DNA of 64,000 nt from Leptoclinus maculatus (Eukaryota > Chordata > Actinopteri > Perciformes > Stichaeidae), in contig JAVDOI010000010.1 in NCBI GenBank assembly GCA_032191485.1, positions 9,011,123-9,075,122 on the forward strand. The letters are read 5' to 3'. The notes beneath the pieces were generated by a model. It was not told the DNA's origin, ran no database searches, and saw only the letters and a list, made by a program, of their open reading frames with translations. Position 1 is the stretch's first letter. Each line of letters begins with the position of its first letter. The translations under genes were made by a program, and so were the position numbers. Below are positions 30,561 to 43,010 of this stretch, in pieces.

Positions 30561-33500
30561 ATGGTAACCGGTGTCATGTTGTTAATGTTATAGTTAGTCA
30601 GTGTAGTTTAAGATAACATTATAGCCGAAGTAGATGGCAATGTCCACTTGTCTCCATTCTGTCCAACGTTAGCGCCACAGTTGACCGTTATTGTGTGAAA
30701 GCAGCTAATCACAGTAAAGTCGCTAAAATGTAGCTAGCATCAGTGCTAGCATGTAGCTCGATGATAGCACAGTCTGAAAACAACTCGTCTTTTAGCTAAC
30801 GTTACATTACCGGTTTACTCAGTATGGGGTTTGACAGCGACATTAGGGGGGTTGTAATTACATCAAATTGAAACAAGGCCCGTTAGAACTTGTTTTTATG
30901 TTTTAAATATGTTGATGTGTTTACTGTCAGGGTACCCAAGTGAAAGATGTCATCATTAAGCCTGACGCTCCCAGCACACTGCTGCTGGACAAACATGCAG
31001 ACTACATCGCTGCCTACGGCTCCAAAAAGGATGACTATGTGAGTAAACATCCATCTAATGGGGTTTATATTTGTTTTTTGTTTTTTTACTTTCTACTTAC
31101 TTCAGTGTACTTTTGCTCTGGGAATGTTTTCATTGTTTGGGATTGGTGAGACAACTGCAGTGAAATTGCGAAAACAAATGCATCCAAGCATGCATCCAAT
31201 GCATGCTCTTTTCTGTTATGTTCTATTGAGTCATATTTTACAGAAAAAAAAATATATTGACAAAGTAGTTCTCTTTTCCAACAATACCACTAGTTTTTTA
31301 TTATAACAAAACAAAACAATCTAAGTTAATGCATAGTGGTTAGATGACGGATGTTACCTAGTCTGTATTAGCAGTGTAATTAAAACTATAGGTGTAAATA
31401 TAGAAAAAATAGGTCATTTTCTCTAGTTAACAAACTTTAAAAGTACATTTTCTTTCAAGCTATCTATGTTAACAGAAAATGATTTACACTTTAGATATTT
31501 GTAGGATACAGCTCCTGCAATATTTTTTTCCAGGCTGTAGATTTAATTCTGTTTTTTTGCGCATAAACCCTGTCTATGTTGTACACATGGGCATTTACCG
31601 TGTTAATCATACAAAATTCAGGAATTTGCTATTTTATGCAAACTTCACAAACCTCTACTGAATAAACAAGGGGAAACCCTGTTTCCATAGGCTGTACAGT
31701 AACAATGTCCTGCTCTCCTGTTCGTTCATGTCCAGGAGTACACGCTGTCCGAGTACCTGAGGATGAGCGGCATCTACTGGGGGCTGACTGTGATGGACCT
31801 GATGGGGCAGCTGCCCCGGATGAACCAGCAGGAGATCATAGACTTCATCAAAGCCTGTCAGCACGAGTGTGGAGGCGTCAGCGCCAGCATCGGACACGAC
31901 CCCCACCTGCTCTACACCCTCAGCGCCGTCCAGGTGACTCCATGAAATCTGACTGATTGACGGACTTGTTCTTGTTTTCTCATCAACATTCATGCTGCGA
32001 GAGGTCGGAATTGTTGCCAAACTAGAATACTTTGCTGTGATTTGAGCCTAAGCAGCCTCATTATCAGTTGTTTTTTAAGATTGTTAAAGTGATATTTTTA
32101 TTGAACTCCCAGCAAAACTTCTCAATTCGTCTTATCTTCCGTTTTGTCTTATCTAGTTTTTGACTTTTTCTTTTTTTTGTTTTCTTCCTCAGATCCTTTG
32201 CTTGTATGACAATGTGGATGCGCTTGATGTGGACAAAGTGGTGGAGTACATTAAAGGGCTGCAGCAGGAAGATGGCTCATTTGCAGGAGACAAATGGGGT
32301 GAGCACTCCTCAAATGGAAAAAAAAAAGGAGCGAATGAAAAGCACACAAGAACTTTAGTACGGGGGATAAAATAATAGGCAATGCCAGCCCACAATTTGT
32401 ATCACAAGTTGACTTCTTTTCAAATATATTTGTACAAATATACGACTTAAATAATTGCTGTCATGTTGGGATTGCAGCTGAAATCTCAGTAAAACAATAA
32501 AGTAGTTCTCATTTATTTAGATTATAGTTTTCTTTAAATATAGTATTTAAATACTAGTATAATGTTGTGTTATTGCAATGCTTTGTCTTTACAGGAGAAA
32601 TAGACACAAGATTTTCCTTCTGTGCTGTTGCTACGCTTGCGTTACTGGTATGTATGTCATGTCGAGTTTTTCTCACGTATTTTCTCAACACTGTCACACT
32701 TTGTAATCTGAAGATGACTCTCTCGGTCCTCTCCTTCTTCCAAGGGCAAGATGGACTCAATAAACGTCGACAAAGCTGTCGAGTTTGTCTTGTCCTGTAT
32801 GAACTTTGACGGAGGTTTTGGCTGCAGACCTGGTTCAGAGTCTCATGCTGGTCAGGTGAGTCCACCTAAGTACTCATGTGGTGCAACACAGTTTTCTTTC
32901 ATCTCTTTTTAAACAAAAGCAACATCTGGAGATCTAACTTGTAGAAAGTGTTTTAAATTGCTAGTTCCCACATAAAAGTTCTCCGATAGATGAATTATTA
33001 TTCACACATCATAAATGTGAGGCTGTGGGCGGGTCTTGTGGGACAGAGTTTGACTCATAACTGAGAGACTTGTCAATCCCCCGACACTAACGGAATGAAA
33101 TGTTCACGCCCTGAAAGGTGACTGGTGTTACATTCACACACTCCTCTTGGGCTGTGACGTGTGTGAAAGTCCTTCTCAAATATAATCTCGATGGTCTTTT
33201 CCCTTCTGTCTGTCAGATATACTGCTGCTCTGGCTTCCTGTCGCTCACCGGTCAGCTGCACCAGGTGAACGCCGACCTGCTGGGCTGGTGGCTCTGCGAG
33301 AGGCAGCTGCCGTCCGGAGGCCTCAATGGACGACCGGAGAAGGTTTGCGCTCTCCAATATCATTTTTAAACTTTTTATCAAATCGGGGATAATTCCGGAA
33401 GTAGCTCCGCTGCTCTGCTAAATCGTATTTCTTCTCGTTCAGCTTCCAGATGTGTGCTACTCGTGGTGGGTTTTAGCGTCGCTGAAAATCATTGGTAGGA

Positions 33501-34238
33501 TCCACTGGATCGACAAGGCCAAGCTGCGATCCTTTATTCTAGCTTGTCAAGACGAGGAGACCGGAGGTTTTGCCGACCGACCGGGGGACATGGTGAGCCG
33601 TCAAACACGACTAACTCCTGCGTGCTGCAACGGAAATGGGGAAACGTATTAGACCTGTCTTTTCTCAAAATCCTGTCTCCTCTTTCATCTCATGTAAGCG
33701 TTGTCTGCACCTCCATGATCCCATCCTTTGTCTCTCTGTCTCATATGAGGTAGGAGATGAAAGCTATCTTGCAGTAGATTCACAGGGAACTTATGAAGTA
33801 CGAGGAGGTTTTAGATCAGATTAGACAAGACTAGATAAAACTGTATCGCCATTGGACAGAGTGCAGGTACTGAGACAACGAAATGCAGTTTAGCATCTAG
33901 CCAGAAGTGCAAAACACAGTAAAGTGTATATAGATTTGATACGGTTATTCGGTCTACAATATAATGCACATCCTCATGTTTTCGCATCCTTTAAAACTGT
34001 GCTTAGATGTTATGTTACGGTGTGTCATTACAACCCATGCAACTCCTCTTTGTATTTGTACCTGTGGTTGTTATTGAGGCTCCCACCTTCTCTGCAGGTG
34101 GATCCTTTCCACACTCTGTTCGGAGTGGCGGGGCTCTCCCTCCTCGGAGACGAACAGATCAAGCCAGTTAATCCCGTCCTCTGCATGCCCGAGGATGTCC
34201 TTCAGAGGATCGACCTGCAGCCTGACCTCCTCAGCTAG
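30561..34238 (+). CDS. rabggtb: Rab geranylgeranyltransferase beta subunit, complete, nine exons
   Basis: Coding exons: 30561-30563, 30931-31038, 31736-31933, 32193-32298, 32595-32647, 32745-32855, 33217-33342, 33443-33592, 34098-34238. All are GT-AG and in phase, 331 residues, equal to mammalian RABGGTB. With RABGGTA it attaches geranylgeranyl groups to the C-terminal cysteines of Rab GTPases presented by Rab escort protein, in the cytosol. The zinc ligands are all present: Asp238 and Cys240 in PDVCYSWW, and His290 in VDPFHTLFG. The prenyltransferase repeats include DGSFAGDKWGEIDTRFSFCA and NFDGGFGCRPGSESHAGQ. Exon 1 carries the ATG alone and was chosen because it abuts a donor (gtaacc) and joins GGT-ACC-CAA. 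No snoRNA was recognised in its introns, though the human gene hosts SNORD45. Confidence 0.97.
33770..33910 (+). repeat. interspersed repeat fragment in rabggtb intron 8
   Basis: CAACGAAATGCAGTTTAGCA followed by CTAGCCAGAAGTGCAAA is a recognisable teleost LINE or SINE fragment. It accounts for most of the intron's extra length. Confidence 0.5.
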
Positions 34239-34259
34239 CCCTCTGTCCTCATCATCCCA

Positions 34260-34260
<1 letters not shown>

Positions 34261-34300
<40 letters not shown>
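34261..34300. repeat. (CA)n microsatellite in the rabggtb 3'UTR
   Basis: Twenty uninterrupted CA units start 22 bp after the stop codon and would be transcribed. Confidence 0.95.
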
Positions 34301-34301
<1 letters not shown>

Positions 34302-35587
34302 CTGCCCTGCTGAACAACCCCACTACCACGGCTGGATGTCGGGAGCAGAGAGAGGAGCGCCACACATCTTAGTGTTAGCTGAAGTCTACGGACACATTCT
34401 AGATGCAGGGTTTGGTCTGTGCTCACTAAGGACAAAAAGAGTCGGGCGCAGTTCTGACTCGGTTCCTCCGAGTCTGTCTTTACACCCTCAACCACTCATT
34501 ATGTTATCACGTCACTTTTGTTGGTTTTACTGCAAGAGATGTTTTGAAGTGTGACCGTCTTTACAAAACCCTGAAATTCATTCGACAACATTACTTCGCT
34601 TTTTTGACTTACTCAATCATGTCAAGTTTGGGAAAACACGCGACTGTTTGCAAACTGTTTTGTAAGTCTTTGTCTTTATTGCTCTTATCAGATTGGAGGG
34701 ATTTTTTTTACCGTACTTAATTGTTATTGGCCAGCTGTGTTTTTCATGTGCGTGAATGACAAAGGAATATTCTGATTGTGGATTGAAACAGATGTGTGGA
34801 ACAGACGAGCATGTTTGCTCTGTGATTTCAATGTTTTTGGGGCCTAAGACACTTGACTGGTTTGAAGACAACACATCTTTTGTTTTTTTCGTTTTTGTTG
34901 GCGAGTTTTGCCTTTTTCACGCACCTACTGTTTCAAATAGAATAACTTCCCTGTTTGAAAAGTGTGCATGTGAAGGGCAAGCTTTCCACTTCCTGTTTAA
35001 ACTAGAGCCATCATACTTCCACTGTGCTAAAGGGTTAGAACTGGAGACGCAACACATGACTTGTTGCAAACAAAGATAGTTTTGTTAAAATGACTTCAGT
35101 TTACAGTCGAGGCAGGAAATGTTTTTAGCAGGAATTTGTTTAAGGGGCGGTGTGTTTGTTTGTGAGACCCAGAGGTTAAACACATGGCGGCGGCGTCGTC
35201 TCTTGTCAAGTATATTTAACGTCTTATCCACAGTCTCAGCTACACTATTTATTTAAATCCCTGTTACTCAGCTGTGGGCAAAGGGTTTAAATCCCCCCCC
35301 CCCCCAAAACTAAGTGTAAAAAAAGTTTTGATTCTCAAGCGTTGTTTTAGCGATACTAATTTGGTTAAAACTTATTTTTCTTCCAGGAATAACTGACTGT
35401 TATAATGCTGCACTCTTGTCTTACTGAATGCAAATTGTATCTGTTGTTGGATAACTGTTCATGACATAATAGAAGGTAAATAAATCACATGTTAAATCTA
35501 TTAGTTCTCAGTTCTTATCCAAAAAGCTGCTTACTGTTGCCAACTTTGTGTGTATATTAATGTAACTTATTTGTTATCTTGGTTAGC

Positions 35588-35593
35588 AATAAA
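35588..35593 (+). terminator. rabggtb: rabggtb polyadenylation signal
   Basis: AATAAA in TAGCAATAAATGTTTG, 1.35 kb after the stop codon, with a T/G-rich region (cagtttttgtttgagg) beyond. An AATAAATC at about 35479 is an alternative. Which one is used cannot be told from sequence. Confidence 0.55.
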
Positions 35594-35599
35594 TGTTTG

Positions 35600-36135
35600 A
35601 TTTCGACCTCAACAGTGATTCAGTTTTTGTTTGAGGCTCTGCCTCCCCTGACCGCACGTCCCTGGTATAGTGTTGAGTTTGCTTTTTAATTTGTACAGTT
35701 GTGATGGACCTAAAGTCATCAGGCAGTTTGTTTTAGAGAGCAGGACGACAGTAAAAGAAGACACCTGGATCTAATTTTGGGTACAGCTAGAAGACCTCTG
35801 TTGGATGACCAGAGAAGCCTGATCTATTTATAAATAGTCAGCAAGTCAGAAATGTACTGAGGAGCCAAACAATTGCACGTTTCATTGACTATTACCATGA
35901 TTCTGTATTGTACTGGGAGCCAATGAAGCGATTTCAGTACTGGAGTAATGTGTTTTTTGTGCATGTGTAAAGACTATGCTGCTGCCTTTTTAATGAGCTG
36001 GAGGTGATTTATTGTATTTCTAGGATATTTTGCCTTTGTTAGAGATGCTGTATGAAGCAGACAGGATGATGGAAATGATGCAACAAAAGTCACTTGCCGA
36101 ACTTGAATCGCAGGCATTGAGATTATGCTGTCAAT
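35600..36135. other. intergenic, no gene seen
   Basis: Spacer between the rabggtb 3'UTR and the second hAT twin. It has balanced composition, no supported exon and no repeat end. Confidence 0.4.
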
Positions 36136-37256
36136 CAGTGGCGGCTGGTCCATAGAGGGCGCTAGGGCGCCGCCCCCCCTTGAGCTACAAATAATACAAA
36201 ATAAAATAAATAATAATAATAAACTATACAAATTGACAATATTTGTGTTTTTGAAACATGGAATCACCCAGTAATATGTGTAAAATATGATATCTGCGGT
36301 AAATATATGCTTTTCCTGCTCGTCCTCTCTGCCTGTCTGCAGCTCCTCTCCTCGTGTGCGCGTCTCAGCTGGCTGGGGCGCTGGAGAAACTGCCCCAAAG
36401 AGGCGGGTCTATAAAGCAGTTTAGCCAATGATGCTTTAATGCTGACTAAAGATATACATGAGTGACATACAATTTAGCCAATCAGCGTCCTCAAATAGAT
36501 TCAGCTTGGGGCAGATTTCATTCTGCCCCAAGCTGCGCGTTCTCGTCAGGACTAGTCTCTACAGGCGAGCGCCAGCGCGAGCACTGCTCCTCCAAGAGGA
36601 GAACTGAGAGGAGAAACTACTGAAAGAGCTGATCCCAGATCAGCCTGACCTCACAATCAGACAGCAGACTAGCAGGAAAGGGAAGCAGTACATGAAGCTT
36701 CTCTAGTAGCTGTACACCAGACAGGTTTGGCTCGCTGGATGACGTCATGATAATAACTTATTTATCTTTTTAAAACAACGGGGACAGAACCAGCATGGAC
36801 AGTTAGGGAGTGAGGGACATGAAGCACCTGTCTGAGAAATGGATATATAGTTATATATAAATAATTATATATATATATATGTATGTGTATGTGTGTGTGT
36901 GTGTGTGTGTTTTATATTATAGTGAATATTATTATATGATATATATATATTATTATATTATACAGAATATTATATGATATATATATTATTATATTATACA
37001 GAATATTATTATATGATATATATATTATATTATACTGAATTCCCTGTGAGGGTGACTAAAATAAGATGACGTGTTTGTCAAAGTGTTATTTACTGCTTTT
37101 TTTCGTGTTGGAATGAATGTTAAATATTTAACTGCAAATGCAGTAATGCGCGTTTGATACCTTAATTTGTTTGCATTAAATCATTCTGGGATGTTTGCTG
37201 AAATTGATTGGATGTGGCACAGCCCTACCAAGAACATTTTCCACCAGCCGCCACTG
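36136..37256. mobile_element. hAT-type non-autonomous transposon, twin 2
   Basis: Same termini (CAGTGGCGGCTGGT and AGCCGCCACTG) and same orientation as 16410-17666. The body is almost identical, but the (AT)n run and the roughly 40-bp TATTATACAGAATAT array are shorter. The left flank is ctgtcaat, while the right flank is a (TG)n run starting inside the last two bases of the terminus. The right duplication therefore appears to have been overwritten by microsatellite growth. Confidence 0.88.
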
Positions 37257-37640
37257 TGTGTGTGTGTGTGTGTGTGTTTTTGTTTGTGAGAGAGAGATCG
37301 GTGCAGTGGACAATTTGGGATTCTTTCTGTAAAATCCATTTAAATTGACTGGTTGAGAAGATGCCACTAGATGGCAGCCTAATATTTCTAAATACATTTA
37401 TTTTGATGCCAACCAGGTGTTATTTTCTCATCAATGATCCTGGTAAAAAAAAGATCTCTGCAGATCATGGGTTGTTTGTGATGTGATTGCAAGCAAAGAT
37501 GTACGGTTTAAGTCTCTGAAATAAATGACTTCTCCTGCAAAGTACAGCCTGATAAGAAAAGGACACTTTACCTGGAACAACAATGACTAACAATGACTTT
37601 CATATGATAATTAATGAATACACGTTTGAATGGGGTTGTG
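37257..37640. other. (TG)n tract and unassigned spacer
   Basis: A TG microsatellite (37255-37277) adjoins the hAT twin. The remainder shows no gene. Confidence 0.5.
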
Positions 37641-37649
37641 GATAGTAAG

Positions 37650-38110
37650 GATGAGACTTTTTGTGGTTGTTTTGTGTGTCTTTGTAGTTGTTTTGATTGA
37701 CTTTCCAACAAGAAGCCTCCTACAGAGTCTGTGGTCCAGGGTCCACCCAGGTTGGTCGTTTTTCATCTCTTTGTAATTGATTGGTGTCTCTGTGTAGTTG
37801 TTTTGCATCTTTGTGGTCATTTTGCATCTTGCTGAAGACATTTTGTCTGTCTGCGGTCGTTTTGTATCTTTGTAGTTGTTCTCTGTCTCTTTGAGGTCGA
37901 TGTTAATCTTGTAGATATTTTGTGTCTCTTTGTGGTTGCTTTTAATTTGTTTGTTGTCGTTTTGCATCTTGCTTGTTGATCGACAATAAATGTTACCAGT
38001 CACTCCATACAGTCCGTGGGCCTGTATCCTTTGTGGTGGTTTTTTGTGTCTCTTCACGGTTGTTTTGCATCTTACTGTAGTGCTTTTGCGTCTCTTTGTG
38101 GTCATTTTAT
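37650..38110. repeat. degenerate 20-24-bp tandem repeat
   Basis: Many diverged units of the form TTTGTGGTTGTTTTGTGTCT or TTTGTAGTTGTTTTGCATCT, a decayed minisatellite seen in many teleost genomes. The Lys/Thr/Asn-rich 196-codon minus-strand frame (37611-38201) is produced by this low complexity and is not called as a gene. Confidence 0.75.
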
Positions 38111-38216
38111 TTTTACTTGTAAACTTCATGCATAGGCTCTGGTACCCAGTAGGCTTGTTCAGTATTTCACCCATTATATTAACAAGCCAACTATCTACCA
38201 TCCTCTGACTCTGGTA

Positions 38217-38242
38217 GGGGGGGGGGGGGGGGGGGGGGGGGG
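38217..38242. repeat. 26-base G homopolymer
   Basis: An uninterrupted run of 26 G on the + strand. Its exact length may be an assembly estimate. Confidence 0.9.
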
Positions 38243-40174
38243 CTACAGGGGCCAGTCAGTTTCTAAGGAGGGGGCCCATGCCACTTTTCTCTGGCCCTCC
38301 TTCTGTCCCTACTACATGCATGTTTCATCAAGTGATATTCTCAGTGCAGCTCAGAACTGCCAAAAAATATTTTAAAAAACAAAATTGCCAGCCTTGTGAG
38401 TTTTCTATTTATTCTTGTATTTGTATAGGCTATGGGGGAGCAGTAATCTGTGCCCCCCTGGTGTCTGGGCAGAGACGAACATGCTGGTTGTTAGGCTACT
38501 GAGAAACCCCACCGGCTCTCATTAGTGAGGACGAGAAAGACAGAAGGTGGGAGAGAAGAAAAAAAGAAAAGTATGAATGAGAGAGAGAGACAGAGAAGCA
38601 GAAGGAGAGATGGATTGATCACAGCCTTCACCCCTCAGTCTTGTTTGTTGGTAAGGAAAGGCGCAACCCATTTTTCCTCCCTCTCCTCTTCTCAGTCTTG
38701 TCATCCTCTTGTTATCTCAGCACAAAATGCTGAGGATTAGTCCAGGCCACAGGGGCTGAGCCAAATGCAGCTGAACCACAGGCACAGCAGACAATCACTT
38801 AATAAATGTTTAATTAAACCGCTGGAGTGTTGTGTCTGAATGTAGATGACTCACAAAGTTTGGTGGAAAATGGAAATGCTTTTAAAACGTCTCCACAGGA
38901 GATTCATGTTCAACTTTTCACCCAGTCTGTGGTTATTATCAGGGACTGACATGTTGTACTTATTTCCCCTCAACAGCTCTGGCAAGGTCTGATCTTTATA
39001 GCTCAACACTCTGGCAGGGATAGAAGACTTTTGTTCGGAGAAAGTTTGTTTCCACTGAATTAATAATTTACCTCATGTCACTGTGGCCTTTTTCACCCAT
39101 CAAGTTACAAGTGTTTCCTCTGACAGAGCAACAACTGCTCTGTTGGTGTGGTTGCTTTCGTCAAAGTTCTGCTGTCCCCTGACACACCTGTCACACGTTC
39201 ATAACAGTGCATTGGTAAAAGTTGGAAGAATGTAAGCTGATGTCTAAAATCCAACCAACTCTACAAAACTAAGGTTCAGCAGCAGTCTAGCTGAACAAAA
39301 CAAAACAGCTATACTGCCCTCAAAACAAATTGATCAGTGAGCTCTCTTGAGGCCACACAGACCTTCTGTCCGTTAGAGAATCCATGGCCAGATATACCAA
39401 TTGATGTCAAGGAGGAAGAGTATTTTGCAGCGTACTGCTTGTATGGAGCTATTGCTAGCAGCCTAGCTTAGCGTAACACAAAGACTGGCAACGGAGGGAA
39501 ACAGCGCCTACCAGCGCTTTTTAGGCATTAAGTATTGTTGTGAACGTGAAGTTGCTAGGCAGCTAATAGAGACTCCAGGAAGGTAAAACTCCCGGCAAAA
39601 CCACAATGTTTTGTTTTTACACCGTTTTTTTGTGCGTTTAAGCACAAACAATATAACTTATTCATAGGTGAGTTTGATTTTTTATGCTTTCAGACAAAGT
39701 CAGGCTAGCCGTTTCTCTCTGTTTTTGTCTTTGAGCTAAAATAAGCTAAACTAAGCTGTTCCTGTTGCATTCATTCATTTGTAGTCGTGTTTTTGTCAAC
39801 CATATAAATATAAGTCCAACCTTCACTCTCTTTTAGCTTTTTGTTCTCGGAGTGACAGCTTTCACATCGTCTCGATGCATTGTAATTAAGAAATTAGCGA
39901 TTTTAGATGCTTAAAAACAAACCCCCTGAAGAATCCTCTCTCAACATATCAACACAATGATAATCTTAAAATTGACTGTAATTAGGAATATAGAGAGAAG
40001 CATTGTTTTACTGTTTTTATTTATTCAAGTTTCTCACAAACACTACATTTTACGAGATCACATGTGAAAACATCATGATAACGTTATAATTGACCTTCGC
40101 CCAAATACTCATTTTCACTGAACAGAGCCTGAACGCATCATAATGTAACTAAATGGAACCGTCGTTCGTTGTCC
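38243..40174. other. intergenic with diffuse repeat
   Basis: No gene supported. At about 39445-39500 the run CTAGCAGCCTAGCTTAGCGT and following bases match a dispersed teleost repeat style. A purine-rich tract occurs at 38520-38620. Short frames lack splice or family support. Confidence 0.4.
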
Positions 40175-40300
40175 GTTAGCGGTGCTGCCACCGTTAGCGG
40201 TGCTGCCACCGTTAGCGGTGCTGCCACCGTTAGCGGTGCTGCCACCGTTAGCGGTGCTGCCACCGTTAGCGGTGCTGCCACCGTTAGCGGTGCTGCCACC
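40175..40300. repeat. 18-bp minisatellite, seven units
   Basis: Seven perfect copies of GTTAGCGGTGCTGCCACC, then a partial GTTAGC. It reads VSGAAT repeats in one frame and TVAAPL in the reverse; both are periodicity artefacts. Confidence 0.95.
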
Positions 40301-40539
40301 GTTAGCTCTCCTCCTGTCAATTTAAACACGGATTGGTTGTTTACAATGTAACATTATCAGAGATCAGTGACTAGAAAAGCATAAATGCAGATGTTCTGAT
40401 CACATATTTTACCGAGTATTGGATGATAACGACCGTGATGGTTAACGTTAAACTGTGTAATTAATCACATGCGCGCCTTACCACGAGAAGACCCAACTAT
40501 TTAATATACATAATATAAACGTCTACAGAATATGATCCT

Positions 40540-40690
40540 ACAGAACATATTTTTTAGATATATAAATTTTTTAGATAAATGTAGTAAAAAGTACTACATT
40601 TCCTGTAGTGGAGTAAAAAGTAGAAATGGAATTACAAGTACCTTAAAAATTGTACTTGGTATACTATATATACTTTGTTATGATTGCACT
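40540..40690 (-). repeat. 'TACTCCACTACATTT' type interspersed repeat fragment
   Basis: TACATTTCCTGTAGTGGAGT followed by AAAAAGTAGAAATGG and TACAAGTACCTTAAAAATTG places this in the same family as 2295-2780, in inverse orientation. Confidence 0.55.
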
Positions 40691-42815
40691 GCTGCATCAA
40701 TACAATAGTTAGTTAATTAGTTAGAGGGATATACTATTTGTCATGCAAATACAAGTGCCCATCCTAATCATGCTCCTTTATTTCCTATCAACACATTGTT
40801 ATGACCACTAGGAGGCAGTGAAGCACAAATGCTGCACAGACATACTGCACGGTGATGGTGACATTTATCAGAGGTTTGTTTTAGTAGACAGTTAGAGATA
40901 CTGTCAAAAAGACACAATAAAATGACCTTAAAGCTACTTGAGGGCAAAATAAATAAAAAATGTAATCATAAATGACACTCATGTTTTAAGATGAACCATT
41001 ACACACATTATCCGAATGAGACAGTATGCAAAAATAACACTTGGTAATTAGATTTCAATATATGCTTCCTTTCAGTGGCAGGAGAGTCAAATCAAGTCAT
41101 ATTGAGTCAAGATGATTCATCCTGGTAAGCCGTCTGGGGAGCAGGGAAGGAACATGGGACAGCAGCTTATCCGCTGTTTCTGTAGCCGGAAGGCAATCTG
41201 ATGTGCGAGTACATCCTCTGTACAGAGTTGTAGTCTGAAATGCTCCACTTGTGTGAAAAGTGCTGCTTGAGTTTCACTTTATCCACAGCGAGGCTATACC
41301 TGTTCTAGAAAGTGACTGTTGGATTACCACTACATTTTAAACGGTTCATTAAAAGCTAATCAAGAGGTTATTTACAGGAGCGTGAAAATGAAAACTGTGA
41401 AAGTCTAAATAATCATTCGGATTACTTTTTATCATTTCATTTCTTTTTTTTCACGAGGCAGCAGAACAAAGAGGACTGAATGTTGTAGACGTTTTTCAGA
41501 CAGCAGAGATTACAGCTAAAAAAATGTCTCTAAAAGAGAGCGTTTTATGAACAAAAGTTACAATGATGTAACTATCCGTGCTCCCATGCTGGTACATTTC
41601 CATGGGAGTTGTAGTTTCTTTTCTGTACTCGCAGAGTAATCTTTTTTCTTTTTTTGGATCTCATAACGAGTGCTTTAGTGAATGCCGATTTGTCTGACGA
41701 ACACTCAAAAACTGCTCTATAGTGCCACTAGAGGTCAAAAACTCCACAGGATACCACATCTGTTATCTAAAGTTATACAAAAAGCAGTTCTGCTTATGCT
41801 TAGAGGGTCCAAGGGGCTGGATTGTGCGAGAGGCGGGGCACTGGTCAGGACTGAGGAGAGCAAAGCTTGTCATGTAGTTCAACATTTAAGACAGTGAAAC
41901 ATGCAGTAATGTACAAATATCATTATTCCTATTTTGACAGTTCTTATATCCTCTTCTCTAACATACTGAAACACGTTGGTTATTTAGCATAAAGGTTCAC
42001 ATCCACTAATGAGATTATTTGTTTGAGTAAAAGATGTAAAACTCCAATCTACAGATTTCCTGTACCCTCCTTCTCTTTCCATATTTTGTCTTCAACTCCA
42101 GACCATGTCTCCTCCGCACTGACAGACTGTAAACGACTTGTCTCCATCAGCTGGGAACCTCCACCGGTGTCTTTGTGCGTGCGTCTGTCGGCACAGGAGG
42201 AGGGTTTCAGGCATCATCACTCAGGTGTCCTCTTACTGGGCCAGGCTTCCTCTTACTGGGCTCACTAAAGCCTGGGAACCAGACCAATGGTGACGGTTCT
42301 CATCAAGCAAATGGATCCAGGTACTCCGAAACTGAAATCAGAGCCCTGCTTCTCAGCTTGGTGTCCAGTATTTCTTTTAGCTTGGAGAGAAAAAGTACTG
42401 AAATGTCCCCACTGTGCAGATTTTTAGGTTTATTCTTCACCGATGAGAAAAAAAATCCTTTAAATGAGGTCAAAATGACATTTTGACCAGCATTTTTACA
42501 CTTTTTATCGTATTGATTATACAATAATAATAAAAAAAACATTGCATGTGAGTTATGGTTTGACATTTTAATCTTTAAGCACTTTTGTTTTCACATCTTT
42601 TCATCAGATAAGGGTTTATGATGTCTCTGGTCTCTGCAGGTGTTTTTTATTTGATTTTATCTAGAGTTTAATCTCTGATGTTTTTATTGAATATTTGTCT
42701 GAATCTTCAAAAATATTGACAAAACAGAAGTACGCTGTGAAGATGTTGCCTGTGCAAAGAATCTGTTTTGATAGTGCGCTGTAAGTAGTTTGTAGCCGTG
42801 CTGTAGGGATGCTTG
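40691..42815. other. intergenic, no gene seen
   Basis: Unique-looking sequence with scattered short frames on both strands. I found no splice-bounded conserved exon, so neither msh4 nor asb17 is recognised here. Confidence 0.4.
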
Positions 42816-43010
42816 GTAGGTCAGTTGGTCGGTTCTTCCCCCACTTTAGTCCCCATTGAAATATCTCAAAAACTGTTGCATAGAGTGCCGTGAATTTTGA
42901 TTCACACATTCGTGTACCCTTCAGGATAAATTGTTAAAACTCTTGCACCATCATCAGATTTTGTTCTTTATCACCTGCAAAACCAGGGATATTCCCACCA
43001 GCCTCAGGTA
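42816..43010 (+). repeat. teleost interspersed repeat ('ATATCTCAA...' type)
   Basis: TTGGTAGGTCAGTTGGTCGG, GAAATATCTCAAAAACTGTTG and the distal ACCTGCAAAACCAGGGATATTCCC region match an abundant teleost repeat whose sequence I recall. It is internally deleted relative to the full form. Confidence 0.6.

Noticed and set aside
31341..31400. Possible SNORD45 in rabggtb intron 2 (CTGTATTAGCAGT)
   Set aside because: It shares only about eight bases with the SNORD45 guide as I recall it. Box C is degenerate and no CTGA with a terminal stem was found.
37611..38201. 196-codon Lys/Thr/Asn-rich minus-strand protein
   Set aside because: It lies over a degenerate TTTGTGGTTGTTTTG tandem repeat, and its composition follows from that low complexity.
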